From positions 1 through 30,131 of the forward strand of contig JANRME010000037.1 in the NCBI GenBank assembly GCA_033761835.1: a stretch of DNA of 30,131 nt, in the 5' to 3' direction. The DNA is from JADJNW01 sp033761835. GTDB lineage: Bacteria > Bacteroidota > Bacteroidia > Chitinophagales > Saprospiraceae. Both the position numbers and the translations under genes were made by a program. The first letter of the stretch is position 1. Each line of letters starts with the position of its first letter. A model generated the notes under the pieces. It ran no database searches. It had not been told where the DNA came from and saw only the letters and a program-made list of their open reading frames with translations. Below, one piece after another: positions 15,656-23,722 of the stretch.

Positions 15656-18142
15656 CTACTCCGACTTCAAGGCTCGCCCCATAAGCTTTCCTGTCGTTTT
15701 TCCATTGTCCCAAACAGGCTTGCCGTTCACCCAAACCTTGAGCACGCCCGTCGCCAAAGCGCCTGGATTTTCAATCGTAGCATGATCGGCAATGTTTTTT
15801 GGGTCAAATAAAACTAAATCAGCGAAATAACCGGAAGCGATCCTGCCTCGGTTTTGAAAACCCATATTTGCTGCGGCAAGCGATGTCATCTTGCGAATAG
15901 CTTCGGGCAAGGTGAGTCGTTTTTCCTCACGGACGTATTTTTTTAGAATTTTTGGGAAACTGCCTGCGCCGCGCGGATGCGTGCCGTTGAGTGAACCATC
16001 GGAACAAATGCAACTCCATTCCCAATTGATAATTTTGGCAATATCTTCGGGGCGCATGCTGGTGCAAATAATGCTTTCATCGGCTTGTTGGTCAATGGCT
16101 TTTTTGATTAAATCGAGGTAAACCACTTCGGGCGCTTGCTGGCGTTCCGCAGCGATTTGCGCGAGGGTTTTCCCGGCAACGCTTGTATCCGCTTCGTATC
16201 TGGCGATAACCATTCCCTGCGGCGTGGTTAGCTCGGTGAGGGCAAATTTAGCTGCTTCCAGATCTTCAAAATTGCGCTCCGGAAACAGTACCGTCATCGT
16301 ACTTTGCCAATATTCATAAGGATATACATCAGCAGTAATGTTAATGCCTTCTTTTCGAGCCTGATTTAAAACTTGCAATAAGCTATCGGCTTTGCCCCAT
16401 TGGCTCACGATGGCGATTTTCATGTGCGACACCTGCACGGGGATTCGGTGTGTTCTGCCGATGTTGATGATTTCGTCAATGGCATTCCAAAAATAGCGAT
16501 CCTCGCTGCGAATATGGCTGATATAGCGTTTATTGCTTTCTTTCAAAATTTTTGCCAGATCGAGTACTTCTTCACGCGTTGAGTAAATGCCAGGATCATA
16601 TTCCAAACCAGTTGACAAGCCAAGCGCACCCGAATTCAATTCTTCGCGCAACATATCCTGCATTTTTGCAATTTCAAATGGCGCTGCTGGGCGCGTAAAA
16701 TTACCCAAAGCCTTGCGTCGTAAGGTGTTATGGCCTACATAAGATGCTACATTCACCGCTACCGGCATGGTATCCAACTGTGACCACAATTCCCGCAAAG
16801 GGTAATGCGAACCTCCATCCTGACCAATCACAATTGTCGTAATACCTTGACTAACAACCTCTGGCATATCACGTTTTTCAAACATACCCCAGTCGTGGTG
16901 ACTGTGCGTATCAATGAAGCCGGGCGCGAGGACTTTGCCATTGCCATCTATCAACGGTTCGCCTTTTTGGGTTTTTAAATCGCCAATTTCCAAAATCTTG
17001 TCGCCTTGCACCCGCACGGCACCTGCGCGCAGGGCTTCCCCACTGCCATCGGCAATTTGCACATTGGTAATCAAGGTTGTACGATAGCGATCAAGAATTT
17101 GATTCACACCTTGCATCAGCTTGCCTGGGCGAGCACTGGAATTGGTTAGTACAATAAATTCATACGGACCTTGTAAATCGCGCTGAATGTAAGTTGCAAA
17201 ACCCACCCAACCACCGGTATGCTGCACGCGAGCACCATCGGGCTGCAAACCCCAACCAAACCCGTAATAACTTTTTTCCCCATTGTTCAAAACGTAAGGT
17301 TGATAAGCTTCCTGCATGGTTTCGGCTTTCACGAGTTTATTTTGGTACAATGCCTGACTCCATTTTTGCAAATCGCCCACAGAGGCATACATATTGCCAT
17401 CGCCGATCACGCCGTCCACATTGTATAAGTCATTTTTTACAATCGTATCACCTTTGTAATCAAATCCAAAAACGCGATTTTGAGGGTGTTTTTTCAGATC
17501 AATCGTGTATGCAAAGGTCTCTTTGAGTTTTAAAGGCTGGATGATATTTTTTGCGACAAAATCGTGAAAACGCATACCGGAAGCGGCTTCGACGATGGAT
17601 GCCAAAATCAAATACCCGGAATTGCTGTATGAAAATTGTTCGCCCGGCTGGAAATCAAGCGGTGGGCGCTTTTTGGCAAATAATTCCAAAAAATCCTTAT
17701 TCGTAAAAATTTTATCTTTTGGGAATTCCTTTTCATAAAAATCAAAATATTCTGGCACGCCGGCGGTATGGGTCATCAATTGTCGAATAGTAATGTTTTT
17801 ATATGGCAATTGAGGTAAATATGTAATAGCTTTATCATCAAATTGTAATTTACCTTTCTCTTTCAAAATCATCACGCACATGGTCACAAATTGCTTGGAA
17901 ACCGAAGCGAGATTGAATGAACTATGCAAGGTCAGTGGCACTTTTTCGAGTGCATTTTGATAGCCAAGCGCGTTTTGATACAAAATCGAGTCATTGCGAG
18001 CGATGAGGATAGCGGCGCTGGAGCGCGTGTGCTGATGGAAATTTTTGAAAAGCGTATCCAACTCATAAGCAATGCCGTACGATTGAGCGTTAGCGGAAAT
18101 ACAAAATAGCAGCGCAAAGCCGATAAAGCCATTCTTGAGCAT
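15656..18142 (-). CDS. Fusion: serine beta-lactamase-type hydrolase + N-acyl-D-amino-acid deacylase
   Basis: The protein has 828 residues with a signal peptide (1-20, ending ANAQ). Residues about 25-350 are a class C beta-lactamase/DD-peptidase-type domain with S80-V-S-K83 (SxxK), Y172-S-N174 (YxN) and H308-T-G-G311 (in place of KTG). Residues about 355-820 are a D-aminoacylase-type amidohydrolase, with the small beta-sandwich at 357-405, APGFIDTHSHHD (His413, His415), GLSTGLEYDPGIYS, HIRSE and a C-terminal GRIASGYFADLVLFDP. Both catalytic sets look intact. N-acyl-D-amino-acid deacylases release D-amino acids from N-acylated or dipeptide forms, so the fusion suggests coupled periplasmic cleavage of D-amino-acid peptides (inference). 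It lies 47 bp downstream of the Nudix gene and converges with the lipoprotein gene. Confidence 0.88.
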   Translation of the reverse strand: MLKNGFIGFALLFCISANAQSYGIAYELDTLFKNFHQHTRSSAAILIARNDSILYQNALGYQNALEKVPLTLHSSFNLASVSKQFVTMCVMILKEKGKLQFDDKAITYLPQLPYKNITIRQLMTHTAGVPEYFDFYEKEFPKDKIFTNKDFLELFAKKRPPLDFQPGEQFSYSNSGYLILASIVEAASGMRFHDFVAKNIIQPLKLKETFAYTIDLKKHPQNRVFGFDYKGDTIVKNDLYNVDGVIGDGNMYASVGDLQKWSQALYQNKLVKAETMQEAYQPYVLNNGEKSYYGFGWGLQPDGARVQHTGGWVGFATYIQRDLQGPYEFIVLTNSSARPGKLMQGVNQILDRYRTTLITNVQIADGSGEALRAGAVRVQGDKILEIGDLKTQKGEPLIDGNGKVLAPGFIDTHSHHDWGMFEKRDMPEVVSQGITTIVIGQDGGSHYPLRELWSQLDTMPVAVNVASYVGHNTLRRKALGNFTRPAAPFEIAKMQDMLREELNSGALGLSTGLEYDPGIYSTREEVLDLAKILKESNKRYISHIRSEDRYFWNAIDEIINIGRTHRIPVQVSHMKIAIVSQWGKADSLLQVLNQARKEGINITADVYPYEYWQSTMTVLFPERNFEDLEAAKFALTELTTPQGMVIARYEADTSVAGKTLAQIAAERQQAPEVVYLDLIKKAIDQQADESIICTSMRPEDIAKIINWEWSCICSDGSLNGTHPRGAGSFPKILKKYVREEKRLTLPEAIRKMTSLAAANMGFQNRGRIASGYFADLVLFDPKNIADHATIENPGALATGVLKVWVNGKPVWDNGKTTGKLMGRALKSE

Positions 18143-18189
18143 AAAGCGAAAATTTTCAGGGAAGGTACAAAAATAGTGATAATCAATTG

Positions 18190-18837
18190 TTACGGATTAC
18201 TGAAACTTGGTTCCTCCATAATTGCCAATAACTCACTCAGCATCATGGCCGTAGCGCCCCACAGCACTTTACCGAATATATCAAAGTAAGGGACACCTTG
18301 AAGTGATAAATTCTGGGAGAGTTGAAGATTCGTTACTTTCTGAATATCAGGATTTTGCAACAAATGAAAAGGCACTTCAAGGATAGAACTTACCTCTTCT
18401 ACTTGTGGGTTGAATATTGGTTCGTAATCTGCCACGCCTACGAATGGATTCACCTGAAAATTGCTCACCGGAATATACAAACTTGTCAAAGCGCCCAACA
18501 AAGTAACCTTTTGTGCATCCACGCCAACTTCCTCATGCGCTTCGCGCAATGCAGTGTTTTCAAGGGTTTGGTCGCCTTCTTCATATTTTCCACCAGGAAA
18601 ACTGATTTGCCCGCCATGTCGGTCATTCGGATTGGAGGCATCTCGTTCGATAAAAACCAAATGCCAATCCGCATTTTTGGGGAAAAATAAAGCTAAAACC
18701 GCTGCTTGTCGCGCATTTGGTGGTATCGGAGCAGCATTGCGACGAGCAATATGCGCCATACGGAATTGTGCCTCTTGCCCTGGAAGTGGTTGCTGAAGTC
18801 TCTTTGCTATATGCTCAATAAATGCATTCATACGCAT
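18190..18837 (-). CDS. Nudix hydrolase, CoA pyrophosphatase (NudL) type
   Basis: The product has 215 residues from the ATG at 18837; an ATG two codons later is equally possible. The central region has the CoA-pyrophosphatase signature RHGGQISFPGG followed by the Nudix box (GGKYEEGD..., TALREAHEEVGV; about 82-106). In this family GGQxSFPGG is linked to CoA binding, and the box coordinates Mg2+ or Mn2+. The reaction is hydrolysis of CoA or acyl-CoA to phosphopantetheine and 3',5'-ADP. It has no signal peptide and is cytosolic. It is the first gene of a probable pair with the downstream fusion protein, although the functions look unrelated. It is divergent from the gene at 19038. Confidence 0.85.
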   Translation of the reverse strand: MRMNAFIEHIAKRLQQPLPGQEAQFRMAHIARRNAAPIPPNARQAAVLALFFPKNADWHLVFIERDASNPNDRHGGQISFPGGKYEEGDQTLENTALREAHEEVGVDAQKVTLLGALTSLYIPVSNFQVNPFVGVADYEPIFNPQVEEVSSILEVPFHLLQNPDIQKVTNLQLSQNLSLQGVPYFDIFGKVLWGATAMMLSELLAIMEEPSFSNP

Positions 18838-19037
18838 TCGGGGTAACAATGTTGTCGCTTTAATAGTTGCATCCGTACTCAGAATTTTACATCTATTATT
18901 TAATCTTTTTGTATAAGGATTTTAAAAGTGATTTTCAATCCATATTTTAAATAATAATCTGAAAATGAGTCATTAAGAAATAAAATCTAAATTACAAACG
19001 TTTACAAATTATTACAATCACCAAAAAACTCAAAATC

Positions 19038-19451
19038 ATGGCTAAACAACAAGCTTCGCCCTACAAGTTTCAGTACGCGGTGAAATTTATCTGCACTTCT
19101 GACATTCCAGGCACTTCCCAGCAATCACCTGGACTTTTACCAGGCAATTACCAAACGGCGGTCAATATTCACAACCCCAATAAAACCGCTGTCAGACTGC
19201 GCAAAAAATTGGCGACCGTCGGTGTGATTTCCAAATGGCTGGAAAGTGGCCTCAAATACGATGAAGTGGAACAAGTACATTGCGGACACGTACAGGATTT
19301 TGAAATCATTACCATTCACGGATTTGAAGGTTTCTTAGTCATCGAAAGCACACAAAGCCTTGATGTTGTAGCGGTTTATACTGCTGCGCCCATTGGTGGG
19401 CAGGTGTCCAGTATTGAAGTAGAGCAAATACGAGAACGAAAAATCGGTTAA
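19038..19451 (+). CDS. Conserved hypothetical protein, single beta domain
   Basis: The product has 137 residues from the ATG at 19038 (MAKQQASPYKFQYAVKFIC...). It has no signal peptide. The sequence alternates beta strands: YAVKFICTSD, GNYQTAVNIHNPN, AVRLRKKLATV, FEGFLVIES and SLDVVAVYTAA. I recall the pattern 'YAVKFICG..., Y.TA.NVHNP..., F.KK.A..., GFVVIES...LDVVAVYTA' from small hypothetical proteins in many bacteria. No function is established for them to my knowledge. The strand pattern suggests an Ig-like or beta-sandwich domain, with Cys18 and a Cys in VHCGHV. It stands alone between two divergent/convergent neighbours and ends in a terminator. Confidence 0.7.
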   Translation: MAKQQASPYKFQYAVKFICTSDIPGTSQQSPGLLPGNYQTAVNIHNPNKTAVRLRKKLATVGVISKWLESGLKYDEVEQVHCGHVQDFEIITIHGFEGFLVIESTQSLDVVAVYTAAPIGGQVSSIEVEQIRERKIG

Positions 19452-19481
19452 TAAGAATTTGATATGTTTATAATATCCGAG

Positions 19482-19508
19482 CCCGTTTTATTTCAAGACG
19501 GGTTTTTT
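19482..19508 (+). terminator. Terminator after the 19038 gene, overlapping the convergent MFS gene
   Basis: CCCGT (19482-19486) pairs with ACGGG (19498-19502) around an 11-nt loop, followed by six T residues. The stem starts 31 bp after the stop codon. The right arm and T-run lie within the last codons of the convergent MFS gene, whose stop is at 19493-19495. Confidence 0.65.
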
Positions 19509-20689
19509 ATTTGTCGAAACATAGCCCATAATCCAAAAATCGGGCCCGGCAATAATAATACATAAAGATATTGCGGCAAAATATGATGCATCATATAATT
19601 AGTAAACTGAATACTTACAATCGTAATAGAGAAACCAATAGAATTGACAATAGTCAAAGCAGTGCCTACGATTGTTTTGTCTGCTCTTTGAGCGACTAGT
19701 GTAGAAAATTGAGGTGAATCGGCAATGACCGTCATTCCCCAAAAAAGTAAATAAATAATAAATAAAAATTCTGGTAAATTAAATGCCAAAGGCGAGAGTA
19801 AGCAGCACGCTCCTGAAGCTGTCAATGCCGTGAACGCTACTTTAGCGCTGCCAAATCTTTCCGACATATAGCCGCCTATTACACAAGCAAGCCCACCTAT
19901 TCCTATAATAATAAATGAAAGTAATGAAATATCTAAAGCGCTATTATGTATTTTATTATAGAGTGATAATATTACAGGAACAAAAGCCCAAAATGTATAT
20001 AATTCCCACATATGCCCGAAGTAACCAAATGCAACAGATCGAAAGTTTTTACTTTGAAACAAGTTCAAAAACGCAGTAATATTTAAACCGCTGCTTTTCC
20101 GGCGATAAGGCCCGTCAGGTATAATCAGCAGCATAAGCAAGCCACCAAGGCCGGCGCAAACTGAAGTAAGTATAAAAACGTATTCCCACGAAAGCGATTC
20201 AGTGAATCTTTTCAAAAGATGCGGAAAGGCTGTGCCTACTACCAGCGCTCCTACCAGATAGCCCAGCGACTTTCCTAAGCCTCGCTCATGGTGATCGGAA
20301 GCGATTTTCATGCCCACAGGGTATATGCCTGCTAAAAAAAATCCAGTTGTAACGCGTAGCGCAAGAACAGAAGCAAATCCTTGCGCAAATAGATATAAAC
20401 TGAGGTTGAAAAACGCCCCTGCCAAGGCGCAGATAAAAAATACTTTTGATGGTGAAAAACGGTCGGAGATAGTCAATAGCGCAAACGTTAAAGTGCCACT
20501 GATAAAGCCCAATTGCACCGCTGATGTCAGATAACCAATCGCGGAGTCAGGCAATTGAAAAGCGCGCTGCAAATCAGCAATCACGGCATTTCCGGCAAAC
20601 CAGAGCGAAGTGCCGGCAAATTGAGAAACCACGATTACAGGCAGAATAAGCCTAGCGTTTTTTATTTTATTTGAATGCCTCGCATACAT
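19493..20689 (-). CDS. MFS transporter, substrate unknown
   Basis: The product has 398 residues with about 12 hydrophobic segments and a short basic N-terminus (MYARHSNKIKNARLI). The first helix holds QFAGTSLWFAGNA, and a typical motif-A-like loop (ISDRFSPSKVFF) joins helices 2 and 3. A long cytosolic loop after helix 6 (DGPYRRKSSGLNI) is typical of 12-helix MFS carriers. Helices 7-12 carry a second motif-A-like segment (GGYMSERFGSAKVAF). Substrate residues cannot be read from the sequence. The gene starts 6 bp after the stop of the ChaN-like gene, so the two form an operon. This link would fit iron or haem handling, but that is only inference from context. Confidence 0.82.
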   Translation of the reverse strand: MYARHSNKIKNARLILPVIVVSQFAGTSLWFAGNAVIADLQRAFQLPDSAIGYLTSAVQLGFISGTLTFALLTISDRFSPSKVFFICALAGAFFNLSLYLFAQGFASVLALRVTTGFFLAGIYPVGMKIASDHHERGLGKSLGYLVGALVVGTAFPHLLKRFTESLSWEYVFILTSVCAGLGGLLMLLIIPDGPYRRKSSGLNITAFLNLFQSKNFRSVAFGYFGHMWELYTFWAFVPVILSLYNKIHNSALDISLLSFIIIGIGGLACVIGGYMSERFGSAKVAFTALTASGACCLLSPLAFNLPEFLFIIYLLFWGMTVIADSPQFSTLVAQRADKTIVGTALTIVNSIGFSITIVSIQFTNYMMHHILPQYLYVLLLPGPIFGLWAMFRQIKNPS

Positions 20690-20695
20690 TTTATT

Positions 20696-21550
20696 TTAAT
20701 AAGTCGTTGTCATATCTTGATCCACACAAATAATAAAATCGGCTTTTCCTTTATTTTCTATTAATAATTTATCAAGATTATCCTGTGAAACGGTCGAAAT
20801 TGTAATATAATTCAAAGAATTATTTTTTCTTTTTAAATACCAAAGAATACCTTCATAATTCTCGGAATGATACGTGCCGTTATAATGAATAAAAAGCTTG
20901 CCAGGTTGATAATTTTTCATCATAAAATAGCCCATCGTCGCGTCTTTGATCGCTTGTGATTTGGGCAAATTATCTCCGCCATGACCCTGCGCCATTGCTT
21001 TAATATTTTTGTAACCCGGCAGTTCGCCATCGTATTCAATAGGAAGTGGTGCGATCCATGCTTTTTCTTGCGCGGAGAGCGCATCCAGAGCTTCTAATCC
21101 TTCTTTATACACCAAATTGGCATATTTTCTTGGAATATTGGTGGCAATAAATGGTATTTTATTTTGTTTGGCAAAATCCACGAGCGGCGCATAGTCCGTT
21201 TTATAATTTTTCCAAAGCCGAGCCAAGGAATCCAGTCCTTTGGCATCGATCTCACCTGTAAGGTATTGATTTAGAGGCGCTTGATTGTCTGCTTCAAACA
21301 TCTCCGCACCAAGAATCAATTGGCGCGTCTGTCCTAGTTCCTTGGTCACTTCCAACTGTAGCCAATGACAAATAGGATTATTATGTAATTCGCCAAACAA
21401 AAGCATATCTGCTTTTCGAATGGAATTCATCATTTTCTCATAAGAAACTTTCTTGCCTTTTGCATCGAAAATCACGTATGCTGGCTTGGTTTGGCTGAAG
21501 CCCATTTGAAGTAGGCATTGAGCTAAAATAGCTAATAGGATTTTTCGCAT
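20696..21550 (-). CDS. ChaN-family (Cofac_haem_bdg/DUF399) secreted protein
   Basis: The product has 284 residues from the ATG at 21550 (MRKILLAILAQCLLQMGFSQ); codons further upstream in the same frame would place 28 polar residues before the signal peptide and are rejected. Residues 1-20 are a signal peptide. The mature protein has the family signature DMLLFGELHNNPICHWLQLEV and GAEMFEADNQAPLNQYL, then PFIATNIPRKYA and a C-terminal FIICVDQDMTTTY. In Campylobacter ChaN this fold binds haem. It belongs to the same superfamily as TraB/Tiki proteins, whose conserved GELHxxP glutamate and histidine may serve metal binding or proteolysis. The downstream MFS gene (6-bp gap) is probably co-transcribed. 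It is divergent from the rhomboid gene. Confidence 0.82.
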   Translation of the reverse strand: MRKILLAILAQCLLQMGFSQTKPAYVIFDAKGKKVSYEKMMNSIRKADMLLFGELHNNPICHWLQLEVTKELGQTRQLILGAEMFEADNQAPLNQYLTGEIDAKGLDSLARLWKNYKTDYAPLVDFAKQNKIPFIATNIPRKYANLVYKEGLEALDALSAQEKAWIAPLPIEYDGELPGYKNIKAMAQGHGGDNLPKSQAIKDATMGYFMMKNYQPGKLFIHYNGTYHSENYEGILWYLKRKNNSLNYITISTVSQDNLDKLLIENKGKADFIICVDQDMTTTY

Positions 21551-21709
21551 GGTTGAACGTTTTTCTGAGCGGAAGATAGGAAAGTTCCTTTTATCTATTT
21601 GTCGAAAAATGCAAGGGCCTCCAAGGTTGCTCAATCCTTATTTCTCGAATTGCAAGCTCTCAAAAACGATTCTTCATCGAAAGATTCCTGTCAAAGTGAG
21701 CGATTATGC

Positions 21710-21717
21710 TAATTTTG
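21710..21717 (+). promoter_or_regulatory. Putative -7 box for the rhomboid gene
   Basis: TAATTTTG fits TAnnTTTG. Transcription would start near 21724, after the ATG at 21706 and before the ATG at 21742. This box therefore supports 21742 as the true start. No convincing -33 element is visible. Confidence 0.45.
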
Positions 21718-21741
21718 TTGTTAGAATACAAAAACGAGCGT

Positions 21742-22428
21742 ATGCTTTTTCCAATAGGCGATGATCAGGTTCGCGGCGGGCACTTTCCTTTATTTAGCTA
21801 CGGATTCATTGCATTAAATGTTGCAATTTTCTTGATGCAAGTAAATATGCCTCCCGGACAATTAAATGCTTTTATCTTTGATTATGGCTCTATTCCTGCC
21901 GAAACGATGCGCGGGCAAGACTTGTTTACACTCGTCACCAGTATGTTTTTGCATGGCGGTTGGATGCACTTGATTGGCAATATGCTATTCCTGTGGGTTT
22001 TTGCAGATAATATTGAAGCCACTATCGGCAATTTTAGATTTGTGATATTTTATTTATTGGGTGGATTGGCGGCACACGCGGCGCATATTTATTTCAATAT
22101 GGGCAGCGAAGTCCCAACTGTTGGTGCAAGTGGCGCTATCTCTGCTGTGATGGGTGCTTATCTCGTCATGTTTCCAGCTTCCCGTGTCAAAATGCTGTTT
22201 TTTATCTTCACTTTTCGAATTCCGGCTTTCCTATTTCTTGGTTTTTGGATTTGGCAACAATGGATCAGTGGCACGGCTGCACTTCAAGTAGAAACTGCTC
22301 AAAGCGAAGGCGTAGCCTGGTGGGCACATATCGGCGGCTTTGCTTTTGGCTTATTGGCAGGGATGTATTATCGTATGCAATTCAGTCGCCCGAGCCAGGC
22401 TTCTTACGATCAAGACAATTATTGGTAA
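21742..22428 (+). CDS. Rhomboid family intramembrane serine protease
   Basis: The product has 228 residues from the ATG at 21742. The first membrane segment is near 18-34. The loop HGGWMHLIGNM holds His71, His76 and Asn80, as in rhomboids. GASGAIS gives the catalytic Ser130, and WWAHIGGFAFG gives the partner His196. These form the Ser-His dyad in adjacent membrane helices. Six or seven hydrophobic segments are visible, with a polar loop near 176-193 and a short cytosolic tail. Such enzymes cleave single-pass membrane proteins within or near the membrane; the substrate here is unknown. It is divergent from the ChaN-like gene and 174 bp upstream of pheS. Confidence 0.9.
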   Translation: MLFPIGDDQVRGGHFPLFSYGFIALNVAIFLMQVNMPPGQLNAFIFDYGSIPAETMRGQDLFTLVTSMFLHGGWMHLIGNMLFLWVFADNIEATIGNFRFVIFYLLGGLAAHAAHIYFNMGSEVPTVGASGAISAVMGAYLVMFPASRVKMLFFIFTFRIPAFLFLGFWIWQQWISGTAALQVETAQSEGVAWWAHIGGFAFGLLAGMYYRMQFSRPSQASYDQDNYW

Positions 22429-22459
22429 TCTTTTGAAACTCTTTTGAAGGTTTCAATGG

Positions 22460-22486
22460 TTGTTTTTAGCAATTCCATTACTTTTG
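22460..22486 (+). promoter_or_regulatory. Putative promoter of pheS
   Basis: TACTTTTG (22479-22486) matches TAnnTTTG, with TTG (22460-22462) 16 bp upstream as a weak -33 element. The transcript leader would be about 110 nt. I looked for a Phe-rich leader peptide or tRNA-sensing element and saw none; only a weak 7-bp GTGTTAT/ATAACAC pairing is present. Confidence 0.4.
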
Positions 22487-22602
22487 CAAGCTGAAAATAA
22501 GGTGCTTTAGTGTTATGGTTTCATAGTATTATTGTCTCAAGCATTTATTTTAATCAAATCCCTAAGAACTATAACACCCAAGTACAATAACACCATATCA
22601 AT

Positions 22603-23631
22603 ATGAGTGCAATCGACCAGTTAAACGCGCTGTTGCAAGAAATTGAGTCTGCCCATCCGCAAAATGCGGAGGAGTTGGAGCAGTTTCGGATTCGCTTTTT
22701 GGGTACAAAAAATGTGATCAAACCCCTGATGGGTGAAATCAAAACGATACCAAATGAACAAAAAAAAGATTTTGGACAGCTTATCAATCGAACCGTCAGC
22801 GCCGCCGAAGCAAAATTTAATGCCTTAAAAGCAGAACTAGAAGCTGCTGCCGAAGATAGCGACGCGCAACATCTTGACCTAACTGCGCCAGGTGAGCCAT
22901 TGGAATTGGGTTCGCGCCATCCGATTGCCATTACGATGAATCGTATTGTGAGCATTTTTGAACGGATTGGTTTCGTAGTAGCCGATGGTCCGGAAATCGA
23001 AGACGATTGGCATAATTTTACTGCGATGAATACGCCAGAAGACCATCCGGCCCGAGATATGCAGGATACCTTCTATTTGCTTAATTCCACCGAAATGCTC
23101 TTGCGTACACATACTTCACCTGTGCAGGCACGTACGATGACTTCGCAAAAGCCACCTATTCGCATCATCGCGCCCGGGCGTGTGTATCGCAATGAGACCG
23201 TGTCGGCGCGTTCGCATTGCCAGTTCCATCAGGTGGAAGGCTTATACATTGATGAAGGGGTTTCTTTTGCTGATATGAAGCAGACTTTGTTGTACTTCGC
23301 TCAGGAAATGTTCGGGGCGCCAAAGATTCGCCTGCGTCCTTCGTTCTTTCCATTCACCGAACCGAGCGCTGAAATGGACGTCTGGATTGGTATGGACAAC
23401 GAGCGCAATTATCGCCTTTCCAAAGGTACAGGCTGGCTGGAAATCATGGGTTGCGGTATGGTCGATCCTGATGTATTGGAAATGTGTGGTATCGATAGCA
23501 AAAAATATTCCGGCTTTGCTTTTGGAATGGGCATCGAGCGGCAGGCACTGCGTTTGTATGATATTGGCGATATTCGTTACTTCTTTGAGAACGATGTACG
23601 TTTTCTGCGGCAATTCGCTTCAGCGATGTAA
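22603..23631 (+). CDS. pheS: Phenylalanyl-tRNA synthetase alpha subunit
   Basis: The product has 342 residues, the usual length for bacterial PheS, starting at the ATG at 22603. The N-terminal helical coiled-coil (about 1-85) is the tRNA-binding arm (FRIRFLGTKNVIKPLMGEIK). The class II catalytic core shows HPI near 107, DGPEIEDDWHNF, motif 2 with GRVYRNE near 191-197 followed by SHCQFHQVEG, and motif 3 with GMGIERQALRLY near 308. It pairs with PheT (not in the window) as an alpha2beta2 enzyme that charges tRNA-Phe. Separation of pheS and pheT is common in Bacteroidota. The next gene starts 91 bp downstream. Confidence 0.97.
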   Translation: MSAIDQLNALLQEIESAHPQNAEELEQFRIRFLGTKNVIKPLMGEIKTIPNEQKKDFGQLINRTVSAAEAKFNALKAELEAAAEDSDAQHLDLTAPGEPLELGSRHPIAITMNRIVSIFERIGFVVADGPEIEDDWHNFTAMNTPEDHPARDMQDTFYLLNSTEMLLRTHTSPVQARTMTSQKPPIRIIAPGRVYRNETVSARSHCQFHQVEGLYIDEGVSFADMKQTLLYFAQEMFGAPKIRLRPSFFPFTEPSAEMDVWIGMDNERNYRLSKGTGWLEIMGCGMVDPDVLEMCGIDSKKYSGFAFGMGIERQALRLYDIGDIRYFFENDVRFLRQFASAM

Positions 23632-23722
23632 TAACCGCAAAACTATTTCAAATCTCACCTTGTAATATTCCAAACCTTTTTGGAGGTGTAATGCTTTTTC
23701 TGACCATAATCAAATAAAAACC

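Noticed and set aside
22487..22602. Phe attenuator or T-box before pheS
   Set aside because: No Phe-rich leader peptide, no T-box motif and no terminator hairpin were found; only a weak 7-bp pairing.
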